Shown here piece after piece: positions 51,449-59,117 of a DNA stretch of 64,000 bases; within the stretch, counting starts at the first letter, position 1; each line of letters starts with the position of its first letter. The notes under the pieces are model-generated. The model was not told the origin of the DNA. It did no database searches and was given only the letters and a program-made list of their open reading frames with translations. Origin of the DNA: Streptomyces harbinensis (GTDB lineage Bacteria > Actinomycetota > Actinomycetes > Streptomycetales > Streptomycetaceae); the NCBI RefSeq assembly GCF_900116145.1, contig NZ_FPAB01000011.1, positions 1 through 64,000 on the forward strand, given 5' to 3'. The position numbers and the translations under genes are program-made.

Positions 51449-51841
51449 ATGTCGCTCGACGTCTCACCGGCCCTGCTTGAGCAGGCCGAGCGAGGCGAGG
51501 TCGACGAGGCCGACTTCGTCGACTGCGTCCGAACCTCCCTCCCCTTCGCCTGGCAGATGATCAGTTCCCTGGTGGCACAGCTCAAGGTGGACGGCGGTGA
51601 GTTCGCGGACAACACCACGCCGCCGCCCGATGAGCAGGCCCGTGGCCAGCTGCTGCGCGCCCTCGCCTCCGACGCCATCCGCGGTGCCCTGGAGCGGCAC
51701 TTCGGGGTCCGGCTGGCGTTCCAGAACTGTCATCGGGTCGCCGTGTTCCCCCTCGACACCTCCTCCGACGACCGGCTGGAGAAGTTCACCTCCGTACGCG
51801 CCCAGCTGCTCAACCAGTCGCCCGAGCTGCGTGACTGCTGA
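51449..51841 (+). CDS. SCO5389-family conserved protein
   Basis: Encodes 130 aa from ATG 51449 with AAAGGAGAG upstream. A small soluble protein, no signal peptide or membrane helix: VSPALLEQAERGEVDEADFV and DCVRTSLPFAWQMISSLVAQ. I recall near-identical proteins in Streptomyces named only by locus (SCO5389 family). Function unknown. An upstream in-frame start at 51308 lies in non-coding-like sequence. The 3' end overlaps the convergent LLM gene by 32 bp. Confidence 0.88.
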   Translation: MSLDVSPALLEQAERGEVDEADFVDCVRTSLPFAWQMISSLVAQLKVDGGEFADNTTPPPDEQARGQLLRALASDAIRGALERHFGVRLAFQNCHRVAVFPLDTSSDDRLEKFTSVRAQLLNQSPELRDC

Positions 51842-52922
51842 AGGCCGGCGCCACACGCGGCGCCGCTGACGCGGCCGGTGGCCCCGGTGCTGCCGCTCCT
51901 CCCGCGGGTATCGGGAGGAGCGGCACCACCTCCGCGGCCAGCCGCCGCACATTGCGCTCCGTCGACTCCATGCCCCCCGAGCCCTCCACCACGAGCGCGA
52001 AGCGCGTGATGCCGGTCCGTTCCGCCGTGGCCGCCAGCCGGTCGGCGCACAGCTGCGGGGTGCCCACCGGGTGCAGTTCGCACAGCAGCTCGGTGTAGTT
52101 CAGCGGGTCCCGCATCCGGCGCGGGCTCCCGTCCAGCGTGCGATGGGCCGCGAGCCCCTGCCGCAGCCAGCCGGGCAGGGCCCGGCGCAGCGTCTCGACG
52201 GCCTCGGTGTGGGAGTCGCCCACCTGCGCGACCCCGGCCGAGACATGGTCCGCCGAGGCGATGACGTCGCCGTCCACCCCCGCCTCGCGGGCCGCCGTGC
52301 GCCACAGCGCCACCATCCCGGCCTTCTCCTCGTCGCCGATGTGCATGCCCAGCAGCATCGGCAGTCCGCGCGCCGCCGCCAGCCGCACCGTGGCCGGGGA
52401 CGTGCAGGCCACCACCACGGGCGGCCCCGCGCCGCCGGCGAACGGGACCACCGGGACCTGCCGGAACCGGTACCGCTCGCCGTCCGCGCCGACCTCGCTC
52501 TCCCGCAGCCAGCGCAGCAGCAGGTCGAGCGACTCGGGGAAACCGCGCTCGTACGCCGCCGCCCCCGTCCCGAACACCTCCAGATCGACCCACGGCCCGC
52601 CCCGCCCCACCCCGAGCGTGAACCGGCCGCCGGTCAGCAGGTGCAGCAGCGCGGCCTGCTCGCCCAGCGCCACCGGGTGGGTGGTGGACAGAACCGAGAT
52701 CGCGGTGCCCACCCCGATCCGCCGGGTGCGGCCCAGCAGCAGGGCGGCCAGGGTCACCGCCGAGGGGCACAGCCCGTACGGGACGAAGTGGTGCTCGGCG
52801 AGCCACACCGCGTCCAGGCCGGTCTCCTCGGCCACCTCGGCGGAGCGCACGGCCCGCTGGAGCGCCTCGCCCTCCGGCTGCCCCGGGTACTGGCCGGCGA
52901 GTACGAACGTGCCGATGCGCAT
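51810..52922 (-). CDS. LLM-class flavin-dependent oxidoreductase
   Basis: Encodes 370 aa from ATG 52922. The luciferase-like TIM barrel begins MRIGTFVLAGQYPGQPEGEA, has LDAVWLAEHHFVPYGLCPSA and VGTAISVLSTTHPVALGEQA, and GGRFTLGVGRGGPWVDLEVF. It probably uses FMN or F420 in monooxygenation or reduction; substrate unknown. The last 30 residues are a Pro/Ala-rich tail running into the convergent gene. The longer frame to 53237 has no RBS. Confidence 0.88.
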   Translation of the reverse strand: MRIGTFVLAGQYPGQPEGEALQRAVRSAEVAEETGLDAVWLAEHHFVPYGLCPSAVTLAALLLGRTRRIGVGTAISVLSTTHPVALGEQAALLHLLTGGRFTLGVGRGGPWVDLEVFGTGAAAYERGFPESLDLLLRWLRESEVGADGERYRFRQVPVVPFAGGAGPPVVVACTSPATVRLAAARGLPMLLGMHIGDEEKAGMVALWRTAAREAGVDGDVIASADHVSAGVAQVGDSHTEAVETLRRALPGWLRQGLAAHRTLDGSPRRMRDPLNYTELLCELHPVGTPQLCADRLAATAERTGITRFALVVEGSGGMESTERNVRRLAAEVVPLLPIPAGGAAAPGPPAASAAPRVAPAFSSHAARATG

Positions 52923-53085
52923 GGTCCTGCCCTTCGTCCGGGTGGTGCTCGTCCCTGTGGCATTAACGCCTGACACGTGCCAAAGGCACGGTCCGGCGTG
53001 AGGTTTTTCCGATGATCTCCCGGCCGGTCGGGGTGCGTAGACTTTTGTCCCCAGCACGGTGCCGATCCACTCCGAGGTGTTGAAC

Positions 53086-53412
53086 GTGTCCCCGCGTCGC
53101 AACCGCCCCCGCGGTCCGCAGCAGCCCGCCCGCAGGTCGGGCGAGGACGAGGGCCACCGGTACGGCCTGGAAAGCACCGAGACGTGGCGCGGCGAGGAGT
53201 GGGTGGTGCGCCGGATCAGCGGCGGCGCCGCCGTCAAGCACTACCGGTGCCCCGGCTGCGACCAGGAGATCCCGCCGGGCGTGCCGCACGTGGTGAGCTG
53301 GCCGCAGGCGGGCGCCGTGGACGACCGGCGGCACTGGCACCGTGCGTGCTGGGAAGCGCGGGACCGCCGGGGCGTGCGGCCCCAGCGGTCCCGTAACGCG
53401 CCGCGCTACTAG
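53086..53412 (+). CDS. Small zinc-ribbon-like conserved protein
   Basis: Encodes 108 aa from GTG 53086 (VSPRRNRPRGPQQP). Cys and His ligands YRCPGCDQEIPPGVPHVVSW and RRHWHRACWEARD suggest one zinc site (CxxC, HxH, C). Streptomyces relatives are often labelled ATP/GTP-binding protein without visible basis. The N-terminal third is basic and disordered, suiting nucleic-acid binding. TAGACT at 53038-53043 is a plausible -10. The TAG stop sits exactly on the left end of an IS fragment. Confidence 0.78.
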   Translation: MSPRRNRPRGPQQPARRSGEDEGHRYGLESTETWRGEEWVVRRISGGAAVKHYRCPGCDQEIPPGVPHVVSWPQAGAVDDRRHWHRACWEARDRRGVRPQRSRNAPRY

Positions 53413-53560
53413 GGCGTGTTCCGAAAGTGGATCTCGGCCATGCGATGATCTTGGTTCGTGTCGCGTGGAGATCTGACGGGCGGGCAATGGACGGTGCTGG
53501 AACCGCTGTTGCCGAAGGGGAAGAAGCCGGGGCGGCCACCTGTGTGGTCACGCCGGCGGC
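53410..53560 (+). mobile_element. IS5-family remnant (left end and transposase start only)
   Basis: CTAGGGCGTGTTCCGAAAG at 53409-53427 matches the terminal sequence of the IS at the window start. An open frame of transposase N-terminus follows. Homology stops near 53556-53560, so the right part, catalytic domain and right end are missing. The TA at 53410-53411 would be the target. Confidence 0.7.
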
Positions 53561-53586
53561 TGAGTCCGGCAGATCTGGGCAGTTGA
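53458..53586 (+). pseudogene. Truncated IS5-family transposase N-terminus
   Basis: GTG 53458 reads VSRGDLTGGQWTVLEPLLPK, then GKKPGRPPVWSRRR, a standard IS5-family opening. It should continue LIDGIRWR-like but instead runs into LSPADLGS and a TGA at 53584-53586. About 85-90% of the gene is missing. Confidence 0.75.
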
Positions 53587-53600
53587 ACTTCCATGCTCAC

Positions 53601-54710
53601 TCAGCCGGCGTGGAGGATCCGAAAGCGATCGGGTTCCGCCGGGTCCCGATCAACGACGTGGATTGGTGTCCAAGCCCATTGCCAAACGCTGATGCCCGGC
53701 GTGCGGGAGAACTGGATCGGCCCGCGGGTGCCCTCGACCGCCACGCGCGGCCATGACTCGGCGATGGCCGCCCGGTCCGTGCCGTGGGAACGCAGCACCG
53801 CAGCGAGGACGGCGATGGTGTCCCAGCCCTCGAAGGCGACGAAGGAGGGCGCTTCGCCAAGCCGCTCGCGGAGTTCTTTCCCGACGCGTTCACCGAGCGG
53901 ACCGGGGCGCTCGGGCAGGTAGCGCAGGAACGGGACCCCGGCGCCGTCCTCGCCCAGCGCCGCGGCCCATTCAGCGAACTCCGGTTGTCCGGCCGGAGCG
54001 CCGACAAAGATCTCCGCGAGCCGCCGGTCGCCCCGGACTGCCCGGACGATCGGCACCGCCGGCTCCGGATGGCCGACCAGCAGGAGCAGCGCCGTCGCGT
54101 CATGGTCGACGAGCGCGTCGCACAGGGCCTCGGGCGTGAGCGTCGCGTCGAGTTCCAGGACGGTGCCGCCGCGGGGAGCGAGGCGGTCGCGCAGGACGCG
54201 GGTCCCGGAGGCCCAGTAGACGCTCGGCTGGGTCGCCACGGCGATCCGACGCCGGCCCGCGCGGAGGAGGAAGTCCGCGTAGATCTGCCAGCCGTAGGAC
54301 TGGGCCGGGGCCAGACGCGCGACCCACTCCGTCGGCTCCTCGGTGAGCGCGTCGAGCACCGCGGACGAGCAGAGAAACGGCACACCGAGGGCGGCGGCTC
54401 GGGCGGCGGCAGCGCGGGCGACCACGCTGTGATACTCACCCGCCACGGCGGCCACACCCAGGTGGGCCAGTTCGTCCACGGCCGCCGCAGCCCGCTCCGG
54501 ATCGGCCGCGGTGTCCCGGACCACCAACTCCAGTGGTCTGCCGTCGATCCCGCCGGCGTCGTTGACCTCGCGAACGGCCAGGTCGAGTCCTGCGAGCAGG
54601 TGTCGGCCCGCCTCGACCCAGCCGGGCCGCGTCAGCGGGACGAGAGCACCCAGGCGGATGGATGATCCGTCTGTGTGCTCCGCTCCGGACGGCGATGGTG
54701 GCGTGTTCAT
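53601..54710 (-). CDS. Periplasmic-binding-protein-like (Peripla_BP_6) protein without signal peptide
   Basis: Encodes 369 aa. Two-lobed Leu/Ile/Val-type receptor fold: IRLGALVPLTRPGWVEAGRH, NDAGGIDGRPLELVVRDTAA, VAAVAGEYHSVVARAAAARA. The first 18 residues are polar (MNTPPSPSGAEHTDGSS) and carry neither a signal peptide nor a lipobox, so it is predicted cytosolic. No transporter subunits are nearby. It may be a small-molecule sensor, like AmiC, rather than a transport protein. GGGGAG lies about 10 nt before the ATG. In an islet that begins at an IS remnant. Confidence 0.82.
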   Translation of the reverse strand: MNTPPSPSGAEHTDGSSIRLGALVPLTRPGWVEAGRHLLAGLDLAVREVNDAGGIDGRPLELVVRDTAADPERAAAAVDELAHLGVAAVAGEYHSVVARAAAARAAALGVPFLCSSAVLDALTEEPTEWVARLAPAQSYGWQIYADFLLRAGRRRIAVATQPSVYWASGTRVLRDRLAPRGGTVLELDATLTPEALCDALVDHDATALLLLVGHPEPAVPIVRAVRGDRRLAEIFVGAPAGQPEFAEWAAALGEDGAGVPFLRYLPERPGPLGERVGKELRERLGEAPSFVAFEGWDTIAVLAAVLRSHGTDRAAIAESWPRVAVEGTRGPIQFSRTPGISVWQWAWTPIHVVDRDPAEPDRFRILHAG

Positions 54711-55023
54711 CGGGTGGCGTCTCCCCTGGGACGATGCGGTCGCGGTCCGCCCGGATCGCGCGCCGGCCGCTGACGGCGCGCGATCATCACGTCCCGCCGA
54801 GGCAGGCGCGCCCGGGTGATCATGCCGGTTCATCGGATCCAACACCCGCGCCCATAGGCAACCGAGATTTTGCTCGCTGAGCTGCCAAGCTTCATCGTCG
54901 TCGGCACCAGCGAGGGCCTGCACTCAGAAGGTCACTTCCTCTCAAGGCACACCATGGCATGCGTCGAGCGTGACTGCCCGTGGGTGGCGAGGGTGAGGCC
55001 GGGCGCGTACGGGTCAACAGCAC
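54711..55023. other. Intergenic region within the islet
   Basis: 313 bp of lower-GC sequence between two minus-strand genes. No open frame with Streptomyces codon bias, no strong hairpin and no tRNA. GGCGCGCGATC (54776-54786) and GATCGCGCGCC (54754-54764) are inverted copies that could form an 11-bp stem upstream of the binding-protein gene. Confidence 0.4.
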
Positions 55024-56082
55024 TCAGGCGTGGACGGCTTTGGCGAGGTGGACCACGCCACCGTCCGCTGCCCCGGGGAGCGGAGCGTACCCCTGACCCT
55101 CGTATAGGGAGATGTTCCGGCTGCTGGCGGCGCCGGTGGTCAGGACGATACGCCGGCAATCCCGCCCGGCGGACTCGGCCATGCGGAGCAGCCATCGGCC
55201 CACACCGCGTCCGCGCAGGTCGGGGACGACAGCGAGCCGCCCCACGTTCAGGTCGTCGCCGCTGCGACGCGTCCGTACCATCCCGAGAAGCCGCCCGTCC
55301 CTCCACAGGCCCGTCGTGCGCCAGTCGGCCAGCCACGCGCGTACCTGGTGGGGCGACTCGTGCAGGGCCGGTATCGCCAGAGTGCCGTTGGAAACGGCTT
55401 CGTCCGCCCAGCAGCAGCGCTGCAGCACCGTTACCTGCGGCGCATCGTCCGGGTCGAGGCGCCGTGCGTACGAACCCGTGACGGGACCTGCCACCGCGCG
55501 CCCGCGCTCGCGAAGCGGGGTCAGGGCGTGAGCGACCCGGACCAGTTCCGCGAGGAGTCCTTCGGCGGCCTCGCCGTGGGGCGCCCCGGGGTAAAAGCGG
55601 CCCTCTCGCGTCGCGTCCGCGATCCGGATCGCGACGGTCGAGCCCAGAGGGACGAGGCGAAGGGTGGTCACCACCTGCTTGGCGTGCTGGACCGCTCGGG
55701 TGCCCGCCGAGGTGTTGCCGTAGCTGACGAACCCGACCGGCTTCCAGGCCCACTCGGGGCCAAGACAATCGAGCGCGTTCTTCAGGGTCGCGGGCATCCC
55801 GTAGTTGTACTCCGGCGTCACGACGATGAAGCCGTCGGCCTCATCGACCATCGCGCTCCACCGGCGCGTGTGTTCGTGGTGGTAGACGCCGGTCGAAGGG
55901 TGTTCCTCCTCGTCCAGAAAGGGCAGCCGCACGTCGCCGAGGGCCAGTGGCACCAGGGTCACATCCAGGGTGAGGGCACTCGGTGCGAGCGTCTCGGTCA
56001 GCCAGTCGCTGACCGCCGGGCCGAGCGCGCCGGGACGAGTGCTGCAGGTCAGCACGAGAACACGTATGGATTTCGTTGACAC
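55024..56082 (-). CDS. Fusion of NAD(P)H-dependent FMN reductase and GNAT acetyltransferase
   Basis: Encodes 352 aa from a GTG at 56082. Residues about 1-190 are a flavodoxin-like reductase (VLVLTCSTRPGALGPAVSDW, EADGFIVVTPEYNYGMPATL, KNALDCLGPEWAWKPVGFVS). Residues about 205-352 are a GNAT domain with the acetyl-CoA loop VVPDLRGRGVGRWLLRMAES and SRNISLYEGQGYAPLPG. The joint has no stop or frameshift, so it is a true fusion. A combined flavin-dependent reduction and acetylation of the same compound is an attractive guess. Divergent from a MarR gene with overlapping leaderless promoters. Confidence 0.88.
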   Translation of the reverse strand: MSTKSIRVLVLTCSTRPGALGPAVSDWLTETLAPSALTLDVTLVPLALGDVRLPFLDEEEHPSTGVYHHEHTRRWSAMVDEADGFIVVTPEYNYGMPATLKNALDCLGPEWAWKPVGFVSYGNTSAGTRAVQHAKQVVTTLRLVPLGSTVAIRIADATREGRFYPGAPHGEAAEGLLAELVRVAHALTPLRERGRAVAGPVTGSYARRLDPDDAPQVTVLQRCCWADEAVSNGTLAIPALHESPHQVRAWLADWRTTGLWRDGRLLGMVRTRRSGDDLNVGRLAVVPDLRGRGVGRWLLRMAESAGRDCRRIVLTTGAASSRNISLYEGQGYAPLPGAADGGVVHLAKAVHA

Positions 56083-56119
56083 GGAAATGAAGCTAGCTGG
56101 TAAGTTGATGACATGTCAA
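56076..56119. promoter_or_regulatory. Divergent, face-to-face leaderless promoters of the reductase-GNAT and marR genes
   Basis: Plus strand: TTGACA (56076-56081), 19 nt, TAAGTT (56101-56106), 6 nt, ATG 56113. Minus strand: TTGACA (56119-56114), 18 nt, TAGCTT (56095-56090), 7 nt, GTG 56082. Each -35 overlaps the other gene's start region. AGCTAGCT (56091-56098) and TGACATGTCA (56109-56118) are perfect palindromes suited to a MarR dimer. Confidence 0.75.
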
Positions 56120-56589
56120 TGAAAGCGTCGGGCGCTGCTGTCCGCTGGCTCGGTCCGGAAGAGGAGCACGCCTGGAGGGCATACCGTCGTATGGTGACCG
56201 CCGTGCAGGCCCGCACCGCACGGGATCTGGCCGAAGTCGGGTTGTCCGAGGCCGACTACGAGGTGCTCAGCACCCTGTCCGAGCGCACCGACGGCACGAG
56301 CACCCTGCGTGAGCAAGCCGCGAAGATGGAGTGGTCCCGAAGCCGATTGTCCCGCCACGCCACCCGCATGGAGACACGTGGACTCCTCCGCCGCGCACCG
56401 GACCCGGACGACGGCAGGGGCTGCCTTCTGGTTCTCACCGAGAGGGGACTGGATACTCTCCGGCAAGCGGCTCCCACTCATCTCGCATCGGTGCGGCGCC
56501 ACTTCGTCGACCAGCTCGACCCCCAAGAGCTCGCGGTCCTCGGCCGCATCGCCGCCAAACTCGTCGGCTACCCGGAGGATTGCCCGTAG
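56113..56589 (+). CDS. MarR-family regulator
   Basis: Encodes 158 aa. Winged helix: LSEADYEVLSTLSERTDGTS, recognition helix WSRSRLSRHATRMETRGLLR, wing RAPDPDDGRGCLLVLTERGL. The dimerisation helices are at both ends. It is divergent from the reductase-acetyltransferase and probably represses both genes until a small aromatic ligand binds. No RBS; the ATG is 6 nt from the -10. Confidence 0.92.
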   Translation: MSMKASGAAVRWLGPEEEHAWRAYRRMVTAVQARTARDLAEVGLSEADYEVLSTLSERTDGTSTLREQAAKMEWSRSRLSRHATRMETRGLLRRAPDPDDGRGCLLVLTERGLDTLRQAAPTHLASVRRHFVDQLDPQELAVLGRIAAKLVGYPEDCP

Positions 56590-56896
56590 GGGACGGCAAC
56601 CCGAGGCGCGGGCCCGATGGCATCCGCACGCCACGGATCGGACCGAGTTCCGGAACCATACGCGCCCTTTCGAGCTGGGTGCAGCAGGCACAGCCGTTCT
56701 CCGGATGCCAGTCGGGCTGCCACCGGACTCGCGGAACCCTTTCGAGACCCTCGGTCGACCGGGCCGGCGGCCGAGCCCCTCCGGTCCGGCGGGTCACCGT
56801 CCGCGGGCACCGGATCCGGGACGACAACATCCAGGCGTGGAGGGCCGGCGACCACGGGCCCCTCCGCGGCTGCGGGCGGTCCGCCTCAGGCCTCGG
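56590..56896. other. Intergenic region with no recognised feature
   Basis: 307 bp between marR and the convergent lipoprotein gene. Several short frames are open on both strands, but none shows RBS, codon bias or a family motif. No strong hairpin, repeat or IS end was seen. It may be decayed sequence of the islet. Confidence 0.4.
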
Positions 56897-57874
56897 TTAC
56901 CCGGCGCCGATCAGGTGCCAGCGGTCGCCGAGGACCTGTGGGTCGGCGGCGGCTGGGATCGATACGGCGATCTCTCCCGTGTGATGGGTGATCAGAGGGT
57001 TGCGCGGGGTGGGGTTGTAGTGTGCGGACGGCTCACCGGGGACGACCTCGCCGGTTGCAGCCGTGAGGGTCTCACTATGGGCGACAGTGGCCACCACCAC
57101 AGTGCCGCCGTCCTCGGTGCGCAGCGCCCACGTGTGCTCATGCTCAGGGGTCGTGGCCGTGTAGCTGGCTTCCAGCAACGGGTCCTCAGTGCTGCGCCGT
57201 TCCAGGATCTCCTGACCGCCGCCTGTGGTGATCAGGGGTACTCCGGGGCCTTCACCTCCGGTTTCCCACAGGTCCCCGTAGGCTGCGGCGGCGTCCTGGG
57301 GCAGGAGTGCGCCGGCGGGATCGTCGGCCGGTGCGGCCTGAGCCAGGCCGTGCTCGTCGATGGCGATCGCGGGCAACTCCTCCATGAGGGGGACCACGGA
57401 GACGAGCAGCCAGCTCTCCCCCTCGCCCTGTGCGAACGTCAGCAGCCGCAGGCCGCCGGCGTCCGGGGCTTCGCTCGCCTGGGCCATCCACCAGGTCTCG
57501 CCGGCGGGGATGAAGACCTTGGGATTGATGTACTCCCAGTCCTCGATCGGTTCGCGGTCCGCCTCCGGACGCCCGAGGTACTGCTCCAGGTCCGCGAGGG
57601 AGCGCTGCAGCAGCGATCCGCCTTCGATCTCTTCCAGGAGGGAGGCGTCGAGGTCGCGATATGCCTGGTTGTTGGCTTGGCTGTAGGCCGTGATCACCTC
57701 CAGGGCCTGGGCCTCGGTGATCGCCCCCTGCGGCACTTCCGGGGTCTGCTCCTCGGCGGTGGCCGGGGGCGCGGAGTCGGTGGCGGTGTCCTCGCCGCCC
57801 GATGAGCAGGCAGTCAGCAGAGCCAGCGCGGCCGTCGTGCCCAGAAGTGCCCTTGTGCGCGCGAGAGGTCCCAT
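56897..57874 (-). CDS. Lipoprotein of unknown function
   Basis: Encodes 325 aa. Signal peptide with lipobox LLTACSS, Cys-23, so it is anchored on the outer face of the membrane. After an acidic linker the body has EVITAYSQANNQAYRDLDAS, LLQRSLADLEQYLGRPEADR and GGGQEILERRSTEDPLLEAS, without a family I can name. Similar Streptomyces lipoproteins are just called putative lipoprotein. Start ATG 57874 after CAGGGA. Last gene of the islet before the ABC-2 exporters. Confidence 0.8.
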   Translation of the reverse strand: MGPLARTRALLGTTAALALLTACSSGGEDTATDSAPPATAEEQTPEVPQGAITEAQALEVITAYSQANNQAYRDLDASLLEEIEGGSLLQRSLADLEQYLGRPEADREPIEDWEYINPKVFIPAGETWWMAQASEAPDAGGLRLLTFAQGEGESWLLVSVVPLMEELPAIAIDEHGLAQAAPADDPAGALLPQDAAAAYGDLWETGGEGPGVPLITTGGGQEILERRSTEDPLLEASYTATTPEHEHTWALRTEDGGTVVVATVAHSETLTAATGEVVPGEPSAHYNPTPRNPLITHHTGEIAVSIPAAADPQVLGDRWHLIGAG

Positions 57875-58109
57875 GATCCCTGTCCTATAGGTGCGATGAA
57901 ACGGTCAACGAGCCAAGACCGGGCGTCGCGGTGCGATGACAGCGGTTGGCGCCGAGGTGAGTTCTCCCCTGTTCACGCCGCAATCGACGAAGCAGGTTCG
58001 AGTCCGGGGCGCCAGCGCCGTGGCTGGGCACGAGTGCGAGTGCCGTCACGCCCGCATCAGCGGGGATGCGGGCGTGACGGCCGCTGCGTGGGAGCCGGGC
58101 GGTGCGCAG

Positions 58110-59117
58110 TTACGCGTCGGTGGTCACCAGCTTGGCGTACGCGCCGATCAGCGCCGCCGTCGTGGCCGCCGCGAGGATCGCCAGCAGGCCCCAGCCGGAG
58201 ATCGGGTCGTCGCCCGAGCCCATCGGCAGACCGAAGAGGGTGGCCAGGCCGTTCAGCGGGGCGTACTCGATGAGGAAGTCGCGCAGCGACTCCATGCTCT
58301 CCCCGAACATGAACATCGCGGCGAGCAGCGGCAGCAGCACCAGCGCCAGCATGGTGGTGATGGCGCCGGCCGAGTGCCGCAGCAGCGCGCCGACCGCCAG
58401 GCCCAGCACGCCGAGCAGCGAGACGTACAGCGAGACGCCGAAGGTCGCGTCGATCCAGTGCGTGCCGGTGGCGATGACCTCGCCGTTCTCGATCGAGCTC
58501 TCCATGTACGAGTCGATGTAGCGGTCGGTGGCCGACTGGCCCGACAGCAGACTCGACTGCGCCAGCCCGCTGAGCGTGGTGGCGAGCAGCGTCATGACGA
58601 ACGAGACGCCGAAGAACACCAGCACCTTGGCCAGCAGGATCCGTCCGCGCTGCGGGCTGGCGGTGAGGGTGGTGCGCATCATGCCGGTGCCGTACTCGGA
58701 GCTGATCACCAGCACCCCGAGGGTGATCACACAGATCTGGCCGAACATCAGGCCGAAGAAGGTGCCGGCGAGCAGCGGCAGTCCGACGTACTCCTCACCG
58801 CTGAGCGCCAGCGCGAACAGCGCGCCGATGCCCACGGTCAGTACGAACAGCAACGCCAGCGTCCACACCGTGGAGCGCACGGTGCGGATCTTGGTCCACT
58901 CCGACAGGAGGGCGTGCCCCAGGTGCGAGCGCCCCACGGCGGGCGCGGCCGGATACCCGGCCTGCTGCGGTACGGGCTGCGGCGGGCCGTACGGCGGCTG
59001 GTGCGGGGCCTGCTGCGGCTGCCCGGGGCCCGGCTGCGGCGCCTGCGGCGGCTGGTACGGGGGCTGCTGCGGAGGCGCCTGCTGGTACTGCGGCTGCGGT
59101 GGGGGAGGGGTGGTCAT
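58110..59117 (-). CDS. ABC-2-type exporter permease (second pair)
   Basis: Encodes 335 aa. About 65 N-terminal residues are a Pro/Gln-rich low-complexity tail (PQYQQAPPQQPPYQPPQAPQ), then six membrane helices. SEWTKIRTVRSTVWTLALLF is nearly the same as in the permease at 60271-61038 (SEWTKIRSVRSTVWTLTAAL), showing duplication. The start overlaps the ATPase stop (ATGA). Substrate unknown. Confidence 0.9.
   Translation of the reverse strand: MTTPPPPQPQYQQAPPQQPPYQPPQAPQPGPGQPQQAPHQPPYGPPQPVPQQAGYPAAPAVGRSHLGHALLSEWTKIRTVRSTVWTLALLFVLTVGIGALFALALSGEEYVGLPLLAGTFFGLMFGQICVITLGVLVISSEYGTGMMRTTLTASPQRGRILLAKVLVFFGVSFVMTLLATTLSGLAQSSLLSGQSATDRYIDSYMESSIENGEVIATGTHWIDATFGVSLYVSLLGVLGLAVGALLRHSAGAITTMLALVLLPLLAAMFMFGESMESLRDFLIEYAPLNGLATLFGLPMGSGDDPISGWGLLAILAAATTAALIGAYAKLVTTDA

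Noticed and set aside
47497..51678. 1,393-codon minus-strand frame antisense to the STAS and NTPase genes
   Set aside because: Gly/Arg/Val-rich reverse frame without domains, conflicting with clear genes including nucS in another frame.
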